DNA from: Acinetobacter sp. ANC 3813
GTDB taxonomy: Bacteria > Pseudomonadota > Gammaproteobacteria > Pseudomonadales > Moraxellaceae
Assembly: GCF_002135435.1 (NCBI RefSeq)
Contig: NZ_NEGK01000003.1
Span: forward strand, 310,001 to 374,000
Direction of reading: 5' to 3'
DNA length: 64,000 nt
Shown: in pieces, positions 1 to 7,886 of the stretch
Layout of the letters: the number at the start of each line of letters is the position of its first letter
Position numbering within the stretch: position 1 is the first letter of the stretch
Program-made: the position numbers and the translations under genes
Notes under the pieces: generated by a model
Seen by the model: the letters and a program-made list of their open reading frames with translations, nothing else
Databases searched by the model: none
What the model was told of the DNA's origin: nothing

Positions 1-564
1 CAATTCGTTGCGGCTATATTGCATTTCCACCAAACGGCGGATGATGTCATCGCGGACAAGGCGGTCGCCCTGCACAATATGCAACAGCATGCTCATGTAC
101 GCATTTGGATCACCTAGACCATAAATAGCGGAAACTGATGCGACAATAATGGCGTCACGGCGTTCCAGCAGCGCACGGGTTGCAGATAGGCGCATTTGGT
201 CAATGTGATCGTTAATGGACGAATCTTTTTCAATAAACGTATCTGAAGATGGCACATAGGCTTCAGGCTGGTAATAATCGTAGTAACTGACGAAATATTC
301 CACGGCGTTATGCGGAAAAAATGCTTTGAATTCGCCATACAGCTGTGCAGCCAAAGTTTTATTATGCGCCATGACAATCGTCGGGCGCTGTGTCTGCGCA
401 ATCACATTGGCCATAGTAAAAGTTTTACCCGACCCCGTAACCCCCAGCAGCAGCTGATCGTGATAGCCCTGTTCTACACCGCGCACCAATTTTTCAATGG
501 CCTGCGGCTGGTCGCCCGCCGGCTGATAATGGGTGACTAATTCGAAAGGCTGATGATCACTCAT
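1..564 (-). CDS. uvrB: UvrABC excinuclease subunit B, N-terminal part (runs off window)
   Basis: Nucleotide excision repair helicase-like subunit that receives damaged DNA from UvrA and positions UvrC. Only the first 188 codons lie here. The reading frame shows a Walker A motif GVTGSGKT at about residues 41-48, the region [14 protein letters not shown], and the Tyr-rich beta-hairpin segment ([14 protein letters not shown]) that clamps DNA in this family. The start is the ATG whose complement lies at 562-564, giving [10 protein letters not shown]. The gene is divergent from the 850-1665 gene. Identification is firm; the C-terminal domains are outside the window. Confidence 0.97.
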   Translation of the reverse strand, partial: MSDHQPFELVTHYQPAGDQPQAIEKLVRGVEQGYHDQLLLGVTGSGKTFTMANVIAQTQRPTIVMAHNKTLAAQLYGEFKAFFPHNAVEYFVSYYDYYQPEAYVPSSDTFIEKDSSINDHIDQMRLSATRALLERRDAIIVASVSAIYGLGDPNAYMSMLLHIVQGDRLVRDDIIRRLVEMQYSRNEL

Positions 565-849
565 AAAACACTAGATCCAATGCACTGCTGAAAATTCCAG
601 TATTAATTATGAGGGCTATTTGAGATTACTCAATAGTGAATTGCCTTTCGAGCAAATTCAGTGCATTGATTGCTTGAAAATTCCAGTAGATTTCTCTTCC
701 TCCAAAGCCCACTTCTCTATCAGAGAATCATATACTTTGAATACGCCCCTGCATCTTCTGCAAAGTGATACAAAATAATAGTGCTTAATACTTATTTTTC
801 ATCAAAGGGCTGCGCATTTTCCTTGACCCGCACAGCGTTCAAAGGCAAC
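565..849. other. Divergent intergenic region with 13-bp direct repeat and inverted 10-mers
   Basis: The uvrB / 850-gene spacer holds GAAAATTCCAGTA twice (590-602 and 676-688). Each copy is preceded by CAATGCACTG (578-587) or its exact reverse complement CAGTGCATTG (659-668). No gene is visible. The arrangement may be a duplicated regulatory site or just an old duplication; no known box was recognised. Confidence 0.4.
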
Positions 850-1665
850 ATGAAAACAATGGATTTTAACAGCAGCGCACAGCCTATGACCTACCGTTAC
901 CATGATGAAAGTATTGTAAAAGCCTTACCTGAAGATACGATTTTTGTATTTGGCAGCAATATGGCAGGAACGCATGCAGGCGGTGCAGCAAAAACCGCGC
1001 ACTTGCATTTTGGCGCAATGAAAGGTGTTGGCCGCGGCTGGTCAGGTCAAAGCTTTGCCATCCCAACCATGAATGAGCATTTGCAGCAAATGCCGCTGTC
1101 GCAAATACAGCACTATATTGATGATTTTAAAATTTACACCAAGAATCATCCTAAATCTAAATATTTTGTCACTTCTGTAGGCTGCGGCGTTGCAGGCTAT
1201 ACCGTTGAAGAAATTGCCCCAATGTTTAAAGGCATTTCACACAATGTCATTTTTCCTGCATCGTTTCGGCCATTTGTAGAAAAAGCGCTGCCTAAACTCA
1301 ATCAGCATTTTTTACACACCGTATTCTCCGATGCCGTTATTTTTGCTGCCCAGCCAGAAGAAGCTGTTGCAGAACTGGATTTAACGGAAAATGAAAAGAG
1401 CGCGGCAAAGATTATTTTAAATACGCAAATTTATCCAACGGACAGCAATGGCCGTGACCGTATTTTTGAAATACAGGATATTCTGCATGTGCTGCAAGGT
1501 AAGGTATTTAATTTTCAGCACTCAGAGGATGATGCGCTGATGTTTGGGGGCGCCATTCTTGCATTACTAGAATTGTATAGCATCAATGAAAAAGATTTTG
1601 CTGACACATGGTTAGGTAAACAGGAAATTTCACCGCCGAAAGCGGCCAGCAAATCTAAAAAATAA
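850..1665 (+). CDS. Macro-like protein of the A1S_2505 / phage non-structural type
   Basis: The N-terminal half shows the FVFGSNMAGTHAGGAA glycine-rich signature, then GWSGQSFAIPT and FVTSVGCGVAGY. This pattern is shared by a family of phage and bacterial proteins that I recall being annotated in Acinetobacter as 'A1S_2505 family phage non-structural protein'. A macro-like nucleotide-binding fold is plausible but is inference. The frame is open from a GTG at 781, but the ATG at 850 preceded by AAAGGC is the better start (271 residues). The C-terminal ~90 residues are acidic and unassigned. No other phage gene lies nearby, and a strong terminator follows at 1689-1715, so it is a single-gene unit. 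Confidence 0.6.
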   Translation: MKTMDFNSSAQPMTYRYHDESIVKALPEDTIFVFGSNMAGTHAGGAAKTAHLHFGAMKGVGRGWSGQSFAIPTMNEHLQQMPLSQIQHYIDDFKIYTKNHPKSKYFVTSVGCGVAGYTVEEIAPMFKGISHNVIFPASFRPFVEKALPKLNQHFLHTVFSDAVIFAAQPEEAVAELDLTENEKSAAKIILNTQIYPTDSNGRDRIFEIQDILHVLQGKVFNFQHSEDDALMFGGAILALLELYSINEKDFADTWLGKQEISPPKAASKSKK

Positions 1666-1688
1666 GGCGTATAAATTCAGCCGTATTC

Positions 1689-1715
1689 AAGCCAATTTTC
1701 GAATTGGCTTTTTTT
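1689..1715 (+). terminator. Intrinsic terminator of the macro-like gene
   Basis: AAGCCAATT and AATTGGCTT pair around a TTCG loop and are followed by a run of T. Confidence 0.9.
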
Positions 1716-1785
1716 AATTCATTTTTCATTCGCTTTTTCATTTCTTTTCAGTTATTTTTCGAGACATAAATCACATTAAATAAGC

Positions 1786-1815
1786 AATATCTTGATTTAT
1801 TAAGCTTAAGATATT
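1786..1815. promoter_or_regulatory. Nested palindrome upstream of the diguanylate cyclase
   Basis: AATATCTT (1786-1793) is exactly inverted as AAGATATT (1808-1815), with the palindrome TTAAGCTTAA partly nested at about 1799-1808. It ends 15 bp before the ATG at 1831, so it could be an operator or a 5'-leader hairpin. No regulator was identified. Confidence 0.3.
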
Positions 1816-1830
1816 CTATTAGGCCCAAAC

Positions 1831-3258
1831 ATGACTCTGAATAATAATCCTATATTTCATATCTCGCCCGTTCCATTGTGGCTGGAAGACTTTAGTGAAA
1901 TTAAAAAACAATTAGCGGACTGGCGCGAACAAGGGGTTGTCGACTTACGCCAATACCTGATGGAGAATATAGAAAAAGTTGCTCAGAGCGCTCAAAAAAT
2001 CAAAATTCTGCAGGTCAACACGCACACGCTCAAACTGTATGAAGCCGACGACTTGGCGCATTTACAGGAAAATATGAAGCTGATTTTCCAGCAGGATATG
2101 CTGCAAACGCATATTGAAGAACTGGTACAGCTTTGGGAAGGCAAAACCCACTACATCAACACTTCAGTGAATTACAGCATTTCCGGCAGCCGTTTGGATA
2201 TTCAGCTGCGCTGCACCATTTTGCCCGAGTATGAACATGACTGGTCACAGGTTTTAATCAGTACAGAAAATATAACGGCCTATCAAAATGCGCGCCGTCT
2301 GGAACAGCAGAACCGTCAACTTGCAGAAGCGCGTTTCACCTATTCACCCACTTCACTTTGGGTTGAAGATTTCAGCATGGTGAAAGCCAAGCTTGATCAT
2401 TTACGCAGCATAGGCATTGAAGATTTCACGACCTTTTTGGACGTTCACCCAGATTTTGTGCAGCAATGCGTGAAAGAAATCATCATTGTCGATGTTAATC
2501 AAGCCACGCTTAATTTATTTGGCGCGCCTGATAAAGACACGTTGATGCAAAACATGCATAAAGTGTTCAGTAAAGAAATGAATCAAACTTTCCGCAATCA
2601 GCTGCAGGATTTATGGGATGGGAAAATTCAGCATCAGCACGAAGCCGTCAACTATGCGCTGGATGGCAGCATTCGCCATGTCATTTTGCAATTCACCGTG
2701 TTTCCTGGTTTTGAGAACACCTGGAGTACCGTTCAAGTTGCGCTTGTTGATATTACTGCCCGCAAAAAGGCTGAGAATTATTTAGAATACTTAGGCAAAC
2801 ATGATGTTTTGACTAAATTATACAACCGCACTTTTTATACGGAAGAAATCAACCGTCTAGAACGTAATTTGCAGCGGCCTGTTTCCTGTATTTTTATTGA
2901 CCTGAATGGCCTGAAAGAAATGAATGACAACCATGGTCATGATGCTGGAGATGATCAGCTCAGACGGATTGGCAACGTGCTGACCCAGCTCATTCAAAAT
3001 ACCCAATATTCGGCTTCACGCATTGGCGGTGATGAATTTGTCGTACTGCTTCCAAATGCAGATGAATCTTCACTGCTCAACAGTCTGAAAAGCTTGCAGG
3101 AATTGCTGCATATTGACAACCAATACCACTCTTTACATCCCATTAGCTTATCTATCGGATCAGCATGCAGCCTGCCCAATGAACGTATTGAAGACTTGTT
3201 AAAACGTGCAGATGGTCTGATGTACGAGAAAAAGAAAGCTTATTATGCAAATAAGTGA
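1831..3258 (+). CDS. Diguanylate cyclase with two PAS-like domains
   Basis: Predicted cytoplasmic sensor that makes cyclic di-GMP from GTP. Residues ~10-150 and ~165-310 are clear internal repeats: both contain SP..LWVEDFS/LWLEDFS, a second conserved block around the 'N.aTL.Ly.a' segment, and 'VNY.i.GS'. They look like tandem PAS-type sensor domains. The C-terminal ~160 residues are a GGDEF domain with an intact GGDEF motif at residues 399-403, so catalysis is expected. The RxxD product-inhibition site normally found five residues before GGDEF is not there (Asn-Thr-Gln-Tyr region instead). No transmembrane segment or EAL domain is seen. It is monocistronic with its own terminator. Confidence 0.92.
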   Translation: MTLNNNPIFHISPVPLWLEDFSEIKKQLADWREQGVVDLRQYLMENIEKVAQSAQKIKILQVNTHTLKLYEADDLAHLQENMKLIFQQDMLQTHIEELVQLWEGKTHYINTSVNYSISGSRLDIQLRCTILPEYEHDWSQVLISTENITAYQNARRLEQQNRQLAEARFTYSPTSLWVEDFSMVKAKLDHLRSIGIEDFTTFLDVHPDFVQQCVKEIIIVDVNQATLNLFGAPDKDTLMQNMHKVFSKEMNQTFRNQLQDLWDGKIQHQHEAVNYALDGSIRHVILQFTVFPGFENTWSTVQVALVDITARKKAENYLEYLGKHDVLTKLYNRTFYTEEINRLERNLQRPVSCIFIDLNGLKEMNDNHGHDAGDDQLRRIGNVLTQLIQNTQYSASRIGGDEFVVLLPNADESSLLNSLKSLQELLHIDNQYHSLHPISLSIGSACSLPNERIEDLLKRADGLMYEKKKAYYANK

Positions 3259-3283
3259 GTGACTGAACCGAAATTCAGCCATA

Positions 3284-3312
3284 AAAAAACCTGCATTTTT
3301 GCAGGTTTTTTT
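3284..3312 (+). terminator. Terminator between convergent genes
   Basis: AAAACCTGC is inverted as GCAGGTTTT, flanked by A and T runs, so it can serve both the cyclase gene and the small convergent gene at 3315-3494. Confidence 0.88.
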
Positions 3313-3314
3313 GA

Positions 3315-3494
3315 TTAACGCTTGCCCATCGAACGGCGAGTACCGCGAGGCGGCATCCAAGTACGGTCAGCGTAATTTTCAGGCTTAGGCCTAACCTGAT
3401 TATGTACAGCATCTTGCTGTTCAGAATCAGCGGCAGCCACAGGAAACGGTAGTTTCACCGCAGCTTTCTTTTTGGGAGGGTTTTGGTTGCTCAT
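3315..3494 (-). CDS. Small basic proline-rich protein, 59 residues, unknown function
   Basis: A short frame begins with ATG (complement of 3492-3494) and ends with TAA at 3315-3317. The product has a Lys-rich start (PPKKKAAVK), a central acidic part, and an Arg-rich C-terminus (DRTWMPPRGTRRSMGKR) with no membrane span. A clean amino-acid pattern, a terminator placed exactly at its 3' end and lack of any overlapping gene support a real gene. The basic tail suggests nucleic-acid or ribosome contact, but that is only inference. Confidence 0.6.
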   Translation of the reverse strand: MSNQNPPKKKAAVKLPFPVAAADSEQQDAVHNQVRPKPENYADRTWMPPRGTRRSMGKR

Positions 3495-3939
3495 GTGATT
3501 AACTCAATCAATTCTGTCCATATTGTACAAAAAAACCGTCCCTTTAGGGAAATGCTTTACTTGAATCCTGCCAACTCACAATTCACTGACTCAACGTCCT
3601 AAATAAATGACCATTCAGCAAATGAAAAACCCAAATCATTCTTAGCACAGCAAGCATCGCTTTAGCGCCTCGATGAAATAGCATAAATCAGCTGAGCCCT
3701 CATAAATCGAGAAGATTCAAAAATTGACAGGATATTGACCAAAATAGCTATACCCATTTGGATATAAACAAAACATAAAGAACACAAATAAAATTCAATT
3801 CATTACAAATTCAGGCACTTTTTACATGAATCCTACCTATTCATCTGATTTTAATAACAATACTCAGAGATTTTACTTCTCATAATTGCCCTACTAAAAA
3901 AATTCCAATGAACTTGTTTTTGGACATGGAGTCCTTTAA
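3495..3939. other. 445-bp AT-rich intergenic region
   Basis: No gene was found on either strand. A possible promoter for the porin gene is TTGACA at 3724-3729 with GCTATA 17 bp downstream, but the -10 match is weak. The region is long enough for a regulated leader; no hairpin or riboswitch was recognised. Confidence 0.4.
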
Positions 3940-5016
3940 ATGAAAAAAACATTAATATGCATGGCGACGTCCATGCTTGCTGCTCCTATGATCACTCATG
4001 CTGATTCACCTTATTTCAGCCTGCATGATGGAGATGGCTTTAAACGCTTTTCTGTTTCTGTAGGAGCTTTGCATGTCATGCCGCAAGGCAAAGCACAGCC
4101 TTTTCATGTCAATACTTCTGTAAAAAATGGTGAAACAGCGAAAGTTGGCGATATTTCAATTGACGCAGTAAAAGCTAATATGGATCCTAATATGGATCCT
4201 AATCTATCCACAGTATTTGTTAAATTTTTAGATACTATAGGGACGAATACTCTGCCTGGCGAGCTTAGCGGAACTGCTCAAGTCAATGGCCTTGAAAGCT
4301 GGGATAACCCTGGTACAGGTTTAGAAGCCGATGATGTTACTACCTTAGGGATCATGGCCAATTACTTTTTTACCGATCATGTTTCCTTTGAAATGAAAGC
4401 CGGTATCCCGCCCAAAGTAGACTTAATGGGTAAAGGGAAAATTTATGCACCTTTTTCTGCTGTCGCTACGCCTGAAGTCATTGGGATTCAGCTACCAGAA
4501 ATTGCCATGAAGAATAATATCTTAATCACAGACTTAGAAGCCTATGGCCCTGCTGCCTCCGCACGTGCATGGACACCCGCGGCTGAACTGCAATATCATT
4601 TCGGCAAAACTGGGGTCAATAAATTCCGCCCCTATGTTGGTTTAGGCGTGATGTACGCTTACTTTAATGAATTGGAAATTAATCCACGCACTGAACAAGA
4701 TCTAATTGCTGCCGGTCATATGATTGCCAATATTAAAGAAGGCAATGCGGGTGCAGCTTTAGATGGCAAAAAAAGTAAAGCGAACCCAAAAGTTGATCTA
4801 GAAGCCTCAGATGCTTTTGCACCGATTGCAACGGTAGGTTTCACTTATGACTTTAATGACAAATGGTTTGCAGTCGGTTCCGTCTCCTACGCGCACTTAA
4901 AAGGTGATACAACTATCACCGTGACCGATGATACACATGGCGAGCTCATCCGCTCTACTGCCGATATTGAAATTAATCCAATTCTTGCCTATGCAGGTGT
5001 CGGTTACCGCTTCTAA
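3940..5016 (+). CDS. OmpW-family outer membrane protein, enlarged
   Basis: Exported beta-barrel protein. Residues 1-21 form a signal peptide ending THA-DS. The C-terminal half carries OmpW hallmarks: a W-x-P-A-A-E-L-Q-Y-H-F strand, FRPYVGLGVMYAYF, a late barrel strand WFAVGSVSYAHL, and a terminal Phe (GVGYRF) typical of BAM substrates. At 358 residues it is much longer than ordinary OmpW proteins (about 200-220). The extra length sits in loop regions near residues 60-120 and 240-290. A 12-bp tandem duplication at 4177-4200 repeats Asn-Met-Asp-Pro. GGAG lies just before the ATG. OmpW/AlkL proteins let small hydrophobic molecules cross the outer membrane; the substrate here is unknown. Confidence 0.85.
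   Translation: MKKTLICMATSMLAAPMITHADSPYFSLHDGDGFKRFSVSVGALHVMPQGKAQPFHVNTSVKNGETAKVGDISIDAVKANMDPNMDPNLSTVFVKFLDTIGTNTLPGELSGTAQVNGLESWDNPGTGLEADDVTTLGIMANYFFTDHVSFEMKAGIPPKVDLMGKGKIYAPFSAVATPEVIGIQLPEIAMKNNILITDLEAYGPAASARAWTPAAELQYHFGKTGVNKFRPYVGLGVMYAYFNELEINPRTEQDLIAAGHMIANIKEGNAGAALDGKKSKANPKVDLEASDAFAPIATVGFTYDFNDKWFAVGSVSYAHLKGDTTITVTDDTHGELIRSTADIEINPILAYAGVGYRF
4177..4200 (+). repeat. 12-bp in-frame tandem duplication
   Basis: AATATGGATCCT occurs twice head to tail and adds four residues to a predicted loop of the porin without breaking the frame. Confidence 0.95.
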
Positions 5017-5037
5017 AACAAATGGATCGATCCATTT

Positions 5038-5065
5038 AAAAGACAGCCTCGGCTGTCTTTTTTTA
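5038..5065 (+). terminator. Terminator of the OmpW-family gene
   Basis: AAAGACAGC and GCTGTCTTT form a tight stem with a CTCG loop, followed by T7. Confidence 0.9.
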
Positions 5066-5178
5066 TGACAAAGCCGATAATCACATAACTTAATTTTATT
5101 GAACTGTGAAATTTTATTAATCGCATAACAGGCTGCTTTCACATAAAATAACTGCACAATTCTCTTATTATAAGACTT

Positions 5179-6393
5179 ATGACTGATACCCGATTTTCAA
5201 AGCCACTCATATATATGCTGATCGGCAGCGCCATTATTTTAGCACTGTCCCTTGGCATACGGCATGGTTTTGGATTGTATCTCGTACCCATGAGTGACGA
5301 ATTTGGCTGGGGCCACAACGTCTTCAGTCTCGCAATTGCCATGCAAAACCTGATTTGGGGCGTTGTGCAGCCCTTTACAGGCGCAATAGCAGATAAATAC
5401 GGCAGTAAAATTGTGGTTGCTGCTGGCGGCGCGCTATATGCGCTGGGTTTATTTATCATGGCATTCAGTTCTACAGGACTGATGCTCAATCTAAGTGTCG
5501 GCTTAATTTTAGGTTTAGCGCTGTCAGCAACCTCTTTCCCAGTTTTGCTTTCCGCAGTAGGCCGCGCGGCGCACCCAGATAAACGCAGTTTAGCGATGGG
5601 CATTGCCAGCGCTGCAGGATCGTTTGGGCAATTCATTATGCTGCCGTCTACCCTCTTGCTGCTGAAAAATATTGGCTGGTCCTCTGCCTTAATTGTCAGC
5701 GCTATCCTTGCTGCATTAATAATTCCTTTGGCATGGATGCTCAAAGCACCGATGTACGCGGCATCCAATCCAAATGCATCAGCCAGCAAACCCGCTTTAG
5801 GCTTTAAAGATATTTTGGTTATTGCCAAAAATCATAAGCCGTTTTGGTTTTTAGCCCTTGGCTTTCTGGTCTGCGGCTTCCAAGTGGTATTTATTGGCAT
5901 TCATTTGCCGGGCTATTTGATGGATCACGGCTTTAACGCCACCACTGGCACTATCTTTCTTGCTTTAGTTGGCCTATTCAATATTTTTGGCACCTATGGC
6001 GCAGGCTGGCTAGGCGGAAAGTTTTCCAAACCGCATTTGCTGATGTGGCTTTATGGCTTGCGCGGCGTTGCCATTATTGGATTTTTACTGCTGCCGCTCA
6101 GCACATGGACGATTTATGCTTTTGGTGTCATCATGGGCTTATTGTGGCTCTCTACCGTGCCGCTCACCAATGGTATTGTCGCCAATATGTTTGGCGTAAA
6201 GTATTTGTCTATGCTGAGCGGTATTGTGTTTTTTACCCATCAAGTCGGTTCATTTTTTGGCGGCTGGCTGGGCGGGATCAACCATGATATGACGGGCAAT
6301 TACAATATGGTTTGGGCCTTTTCCATCCTGCTGAGTATCTTAGGTGTGCTGGTACATTTCTTTGTTACAGAGGAGCATGTCATTCATGACTGA
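5179..6393 (+). CDS. Major facilitator superfamily transporter
   Basis: A 404-residue inner-membrane carrier with about 12 hydrophobic spans. The loop between spans 2 and 3 has the MFS signature G-A-I-A-D-K-Y-G-S-K. GWGHNVFSLAIAMQNL near residue 45 and the overall layout resemble oxalate/monocarboxylate-type MFS proteins, but the substrate cannot be read from sequence. The start at 5179 lacks a strong ribosome site. The 3' end overlaps the small gene at 6386 by 8 bases, so the two are probably translated from one message. Confidence 0.88.
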   Translation: MTDTRFSKPLIYMLIGSAIILALSLGIRHGFGLYLVPMSDEFGWGHNVFSLAIAMQNLIWGVVQPFTGAIADKYGSKIVVAAGGALYALGLFIMAFSSTGLMLNLSVGLILGLALSATSFPVLLSAVGRAAHPDKRSLAMGIASAAGSFGQFIMLPSTLLLLKNIGWSSALIVSAILAALIIPLAWMLKAPMYAASNPNASASKPALGFKDILVIAKNHKPFWFLALGFLVCGFQVVFIGIHLPGYLMDHGFNATTGTIFLALVGLFNIFGTYGAGWLGGKFSKPHLLMWLYGLRGVAIIGFLLLPLSTWTIYAFGVIMGLLWLSTVPLTNGIVANMFGVKYLSMLSGIVFFTHQVGSFFGGWLGGINHDMTGNYNMVWAFSILLSILGVLVHFFVTEEHVIHD

Positions 6394-6520
6394 TTCCATG
6401 TTTGGTTTAAAACTGGCCATTGTCTGTACAGTCTTAGCTTTCTTAGCGGTGGCCATTGCCCTATGGCTAAAAACACCTGAATTGTTTGAATATTTCAATC
6501 AAGCCTTTTGCCCGCATTAA
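6386..6520 (+). CDS. 44-residue single-span membrane peptide overlapping the MFS gene
   Basis: This frame starts with an ATG inside the last codons of the transporter and has GAGGAG at 6370-6375, ten bases upstream, which is one of the better ribosome sites in this area. The product is a short polar start, one hydrophobic helix (residues ~8-28), and a polar tail ending FCPH. It resembles the small integral membrane partners that sit with some transporters, but no family was recognised. Placement and ribosome site support a real gene; the function is unknown. Confidence 0.6.
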   Translation: MTDSMFGLKLAIVCTVLAFLAVAIALWLKTPELFEYFNQAFCPH

Positions 6521-6548
6521 AAAGGCTGACCTACAGTAAATATGGATT

Positions 6549-6592
6549 GGGAAATGTCAAAAAATTGACATTTCCCAGCAGTTTTCCTGCTG
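6549..6592. repeat. Two adjoining perfect hairpins without a T run
   Basis: GGGAAATGTCAA (6549-6560) pairs perfectly with TTGACATTTCCC (6565-6576) over an AAAA loop. A second stem, CAGCAG/CTGCTG (6576-6592), follows at once. There is no T tract, so it is not a standard terminator; mRNA 3'-end protection or a dyad protein site are options. Confidence 0.75.
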
Positions 6593-6739
6593 AGATTTGC
6601 CAAAATAACTAAAAGCCAATAAATCAGCAATTTAATCTATTTTTTTCAATTTTTCATAAGTTTAGCAGTTCTTATGATTTCTCTTGCTCATGCATTTTTC
6701 TTAAATTCAATGCATGCAAAATACTTTAGAGAAAGAACA

Positions 6740-7705
6740 ATGACGGCTTTAACCCAACTTTCGCAAGCAATTCATGATGCACCGCGCTGGCATCAAGAAG
6801 ATCAATTTCAAAATCCTGAAGGCATTAAAATAATACCCTTAGCAGGTGAAGCTTTAGGTGCCGCTGTGTATGGCCTCGATGCAAAAAAAGCACAATCTGG
6901 GGAAACCATCTTGCGTTTAAAGCAGGCGCTCGCAGAACACTTAATTTTAATTTTTAAAAACCAAAGCTTGGATGACTTTCAGTATTTGGCTTTTGCCAGT
7001 TACTTCGGTTCAATTTTCCGCCCCAGCGCAGACAATCCTGTGCTTGCAACCCAAGCAGAAACTGGCACACCGCCTGATGTCGTTCCAGTCTCTAACGCTG
7101 TAGGTAAGGGAGATTACACAGGTTACGGCGAATTGGCACCACATGCAGACCATCAATGGACACCGCTTCCTTCTTTCGGTTCCTTGTTGTATGCCATTGA
7201 ACTGCCAAAAGATGGCGGGCAAACCTCTTGGTTCAATACCATTAAAGCTTATGAAGCGCTGGATGCAGATACCAAACAGCATTTAGAGCAGCTGCAGCTG
7301 ATTACCTATAACCCGTTTGTGCGCTTTCAAAGCAATAAAGGCACACCTAAAGAAGAAGGCTATGGTGCACCGCCTAAATACCGCTTCAAAGACCAGCCCA
7401 TTATTGGCCATGCCTATCCGCATCCGTTGGTGCGCACTCATCCTGAAAGCGGCCGCAAAGCGCTTTGGCTCAATACGCATAATGAAGTGGAATTGGTGAA
7501 TTATGACGACCAAGCAGGCAGTGAGTTAGTTGCTCAATTGCGTGAACATATCTTAAATCCAGCCTTCCGCTATGAGCATCAATGGGAACAAGGTGATATC
7601 GTTTTTTGGGACAATCAAGTCACTTTACATTCACGCCGCCCATTCCCTAGTGATCAGCGCAGACTATTAAAACGCATCAGTATTGCAGGAGGACGGCCTT
7701 TCTAA
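6740..7705 (+). CDS. TauD/TfdA-family 2-oxoglutarate-dependent dioxygenase
   Basis: Non-haem iron oxygenase that couples 2-oxoglutarate decarboxylation to hydroxylation of a small substrate. The iron facial triad is visible as HAD (His135, Asp137) and a distal His297 in TLHSRRPF. The WNTHNEVEL-like and IVFWDNQ segments match the TauD fold. The ATG at 6740 is chosen over an upstream in-frame ATG (6674) because MTALTQLSQ begins the conserved part and AGAGAAAG precedes it (321 residues). TauD uses taurine and TfdA uses 2,4-D; nothing here fixes the substrate, and no sulfonate transporter is adjacent. It converges with the LysR gene. Confidence 0.85.
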   Translation: MTALTQLSQAIHDAPRWHQEDQFQNPEGIKIIPLAGEALGAAVYGLDAKKAQSGETILRLKQALAEHLILIFKNQSLDDFQYLAFASYFGSIFRPSADNPVLATQAETGTPPDVVPVSNAVGKGDYTGYGELAPHADHQWTPLPSFGSLLYAIELPKDGGQTSWFNTIKAYEALDADTKQHLEQLQLITYNPFVRFQSNKGTPKEEGYGAPPKYRFKDQPIIGHAYPHPLVRTHPESGRKALWLNTHNEVELVNYDDQAGSELVAQLREHILNPAFRYEHQWEQGDIVFWDNQVTLHSRRPFPSDQRRLLKRISIAGGRPF

Positions 7706-7759
7706 ACGCATGTGCTATAAAAATAATTTGAAAACAAAAACAGTCCAATTTTGCAGAAC

Positions 7760-7801
7760 GGCATCATGCATCATAAAAATAAGATAAACCGTCATGATGC
7801 C
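7760..7801. repeat. Inverted repeat between convergent genes
   Basis: GGCATCATG (7760-7768) and CATGATGCC (7793-7801) are perfect inverted arms 24 bp apart, between the dioxygenase and the LysR gene. There is no T run, so it is a weak candidate for a shared 3' hairpin. Confidence 0.35.
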
Positions 7802-7886
7802 ATTCTTTCTAAACAGCCCAATCCATACAAAACCGAATCAGCACGCCTACTGACTTCGACTAAAACAACTATCGGTCAATACTGAA

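Noticed and set aside
590..688. TTGAAAAT-like segments compared with the UmuDAb damage box
   Set aside because: Only part of one half-site matches my memory of that motif; the palindrome is not present.
5139..5828. Long minus-strand frame (229 codons) opposite the MFS gene
   Set aside because: It mirrors the codon pattern of the transporter; its product is low in normal protein character and it has no ribosome site.
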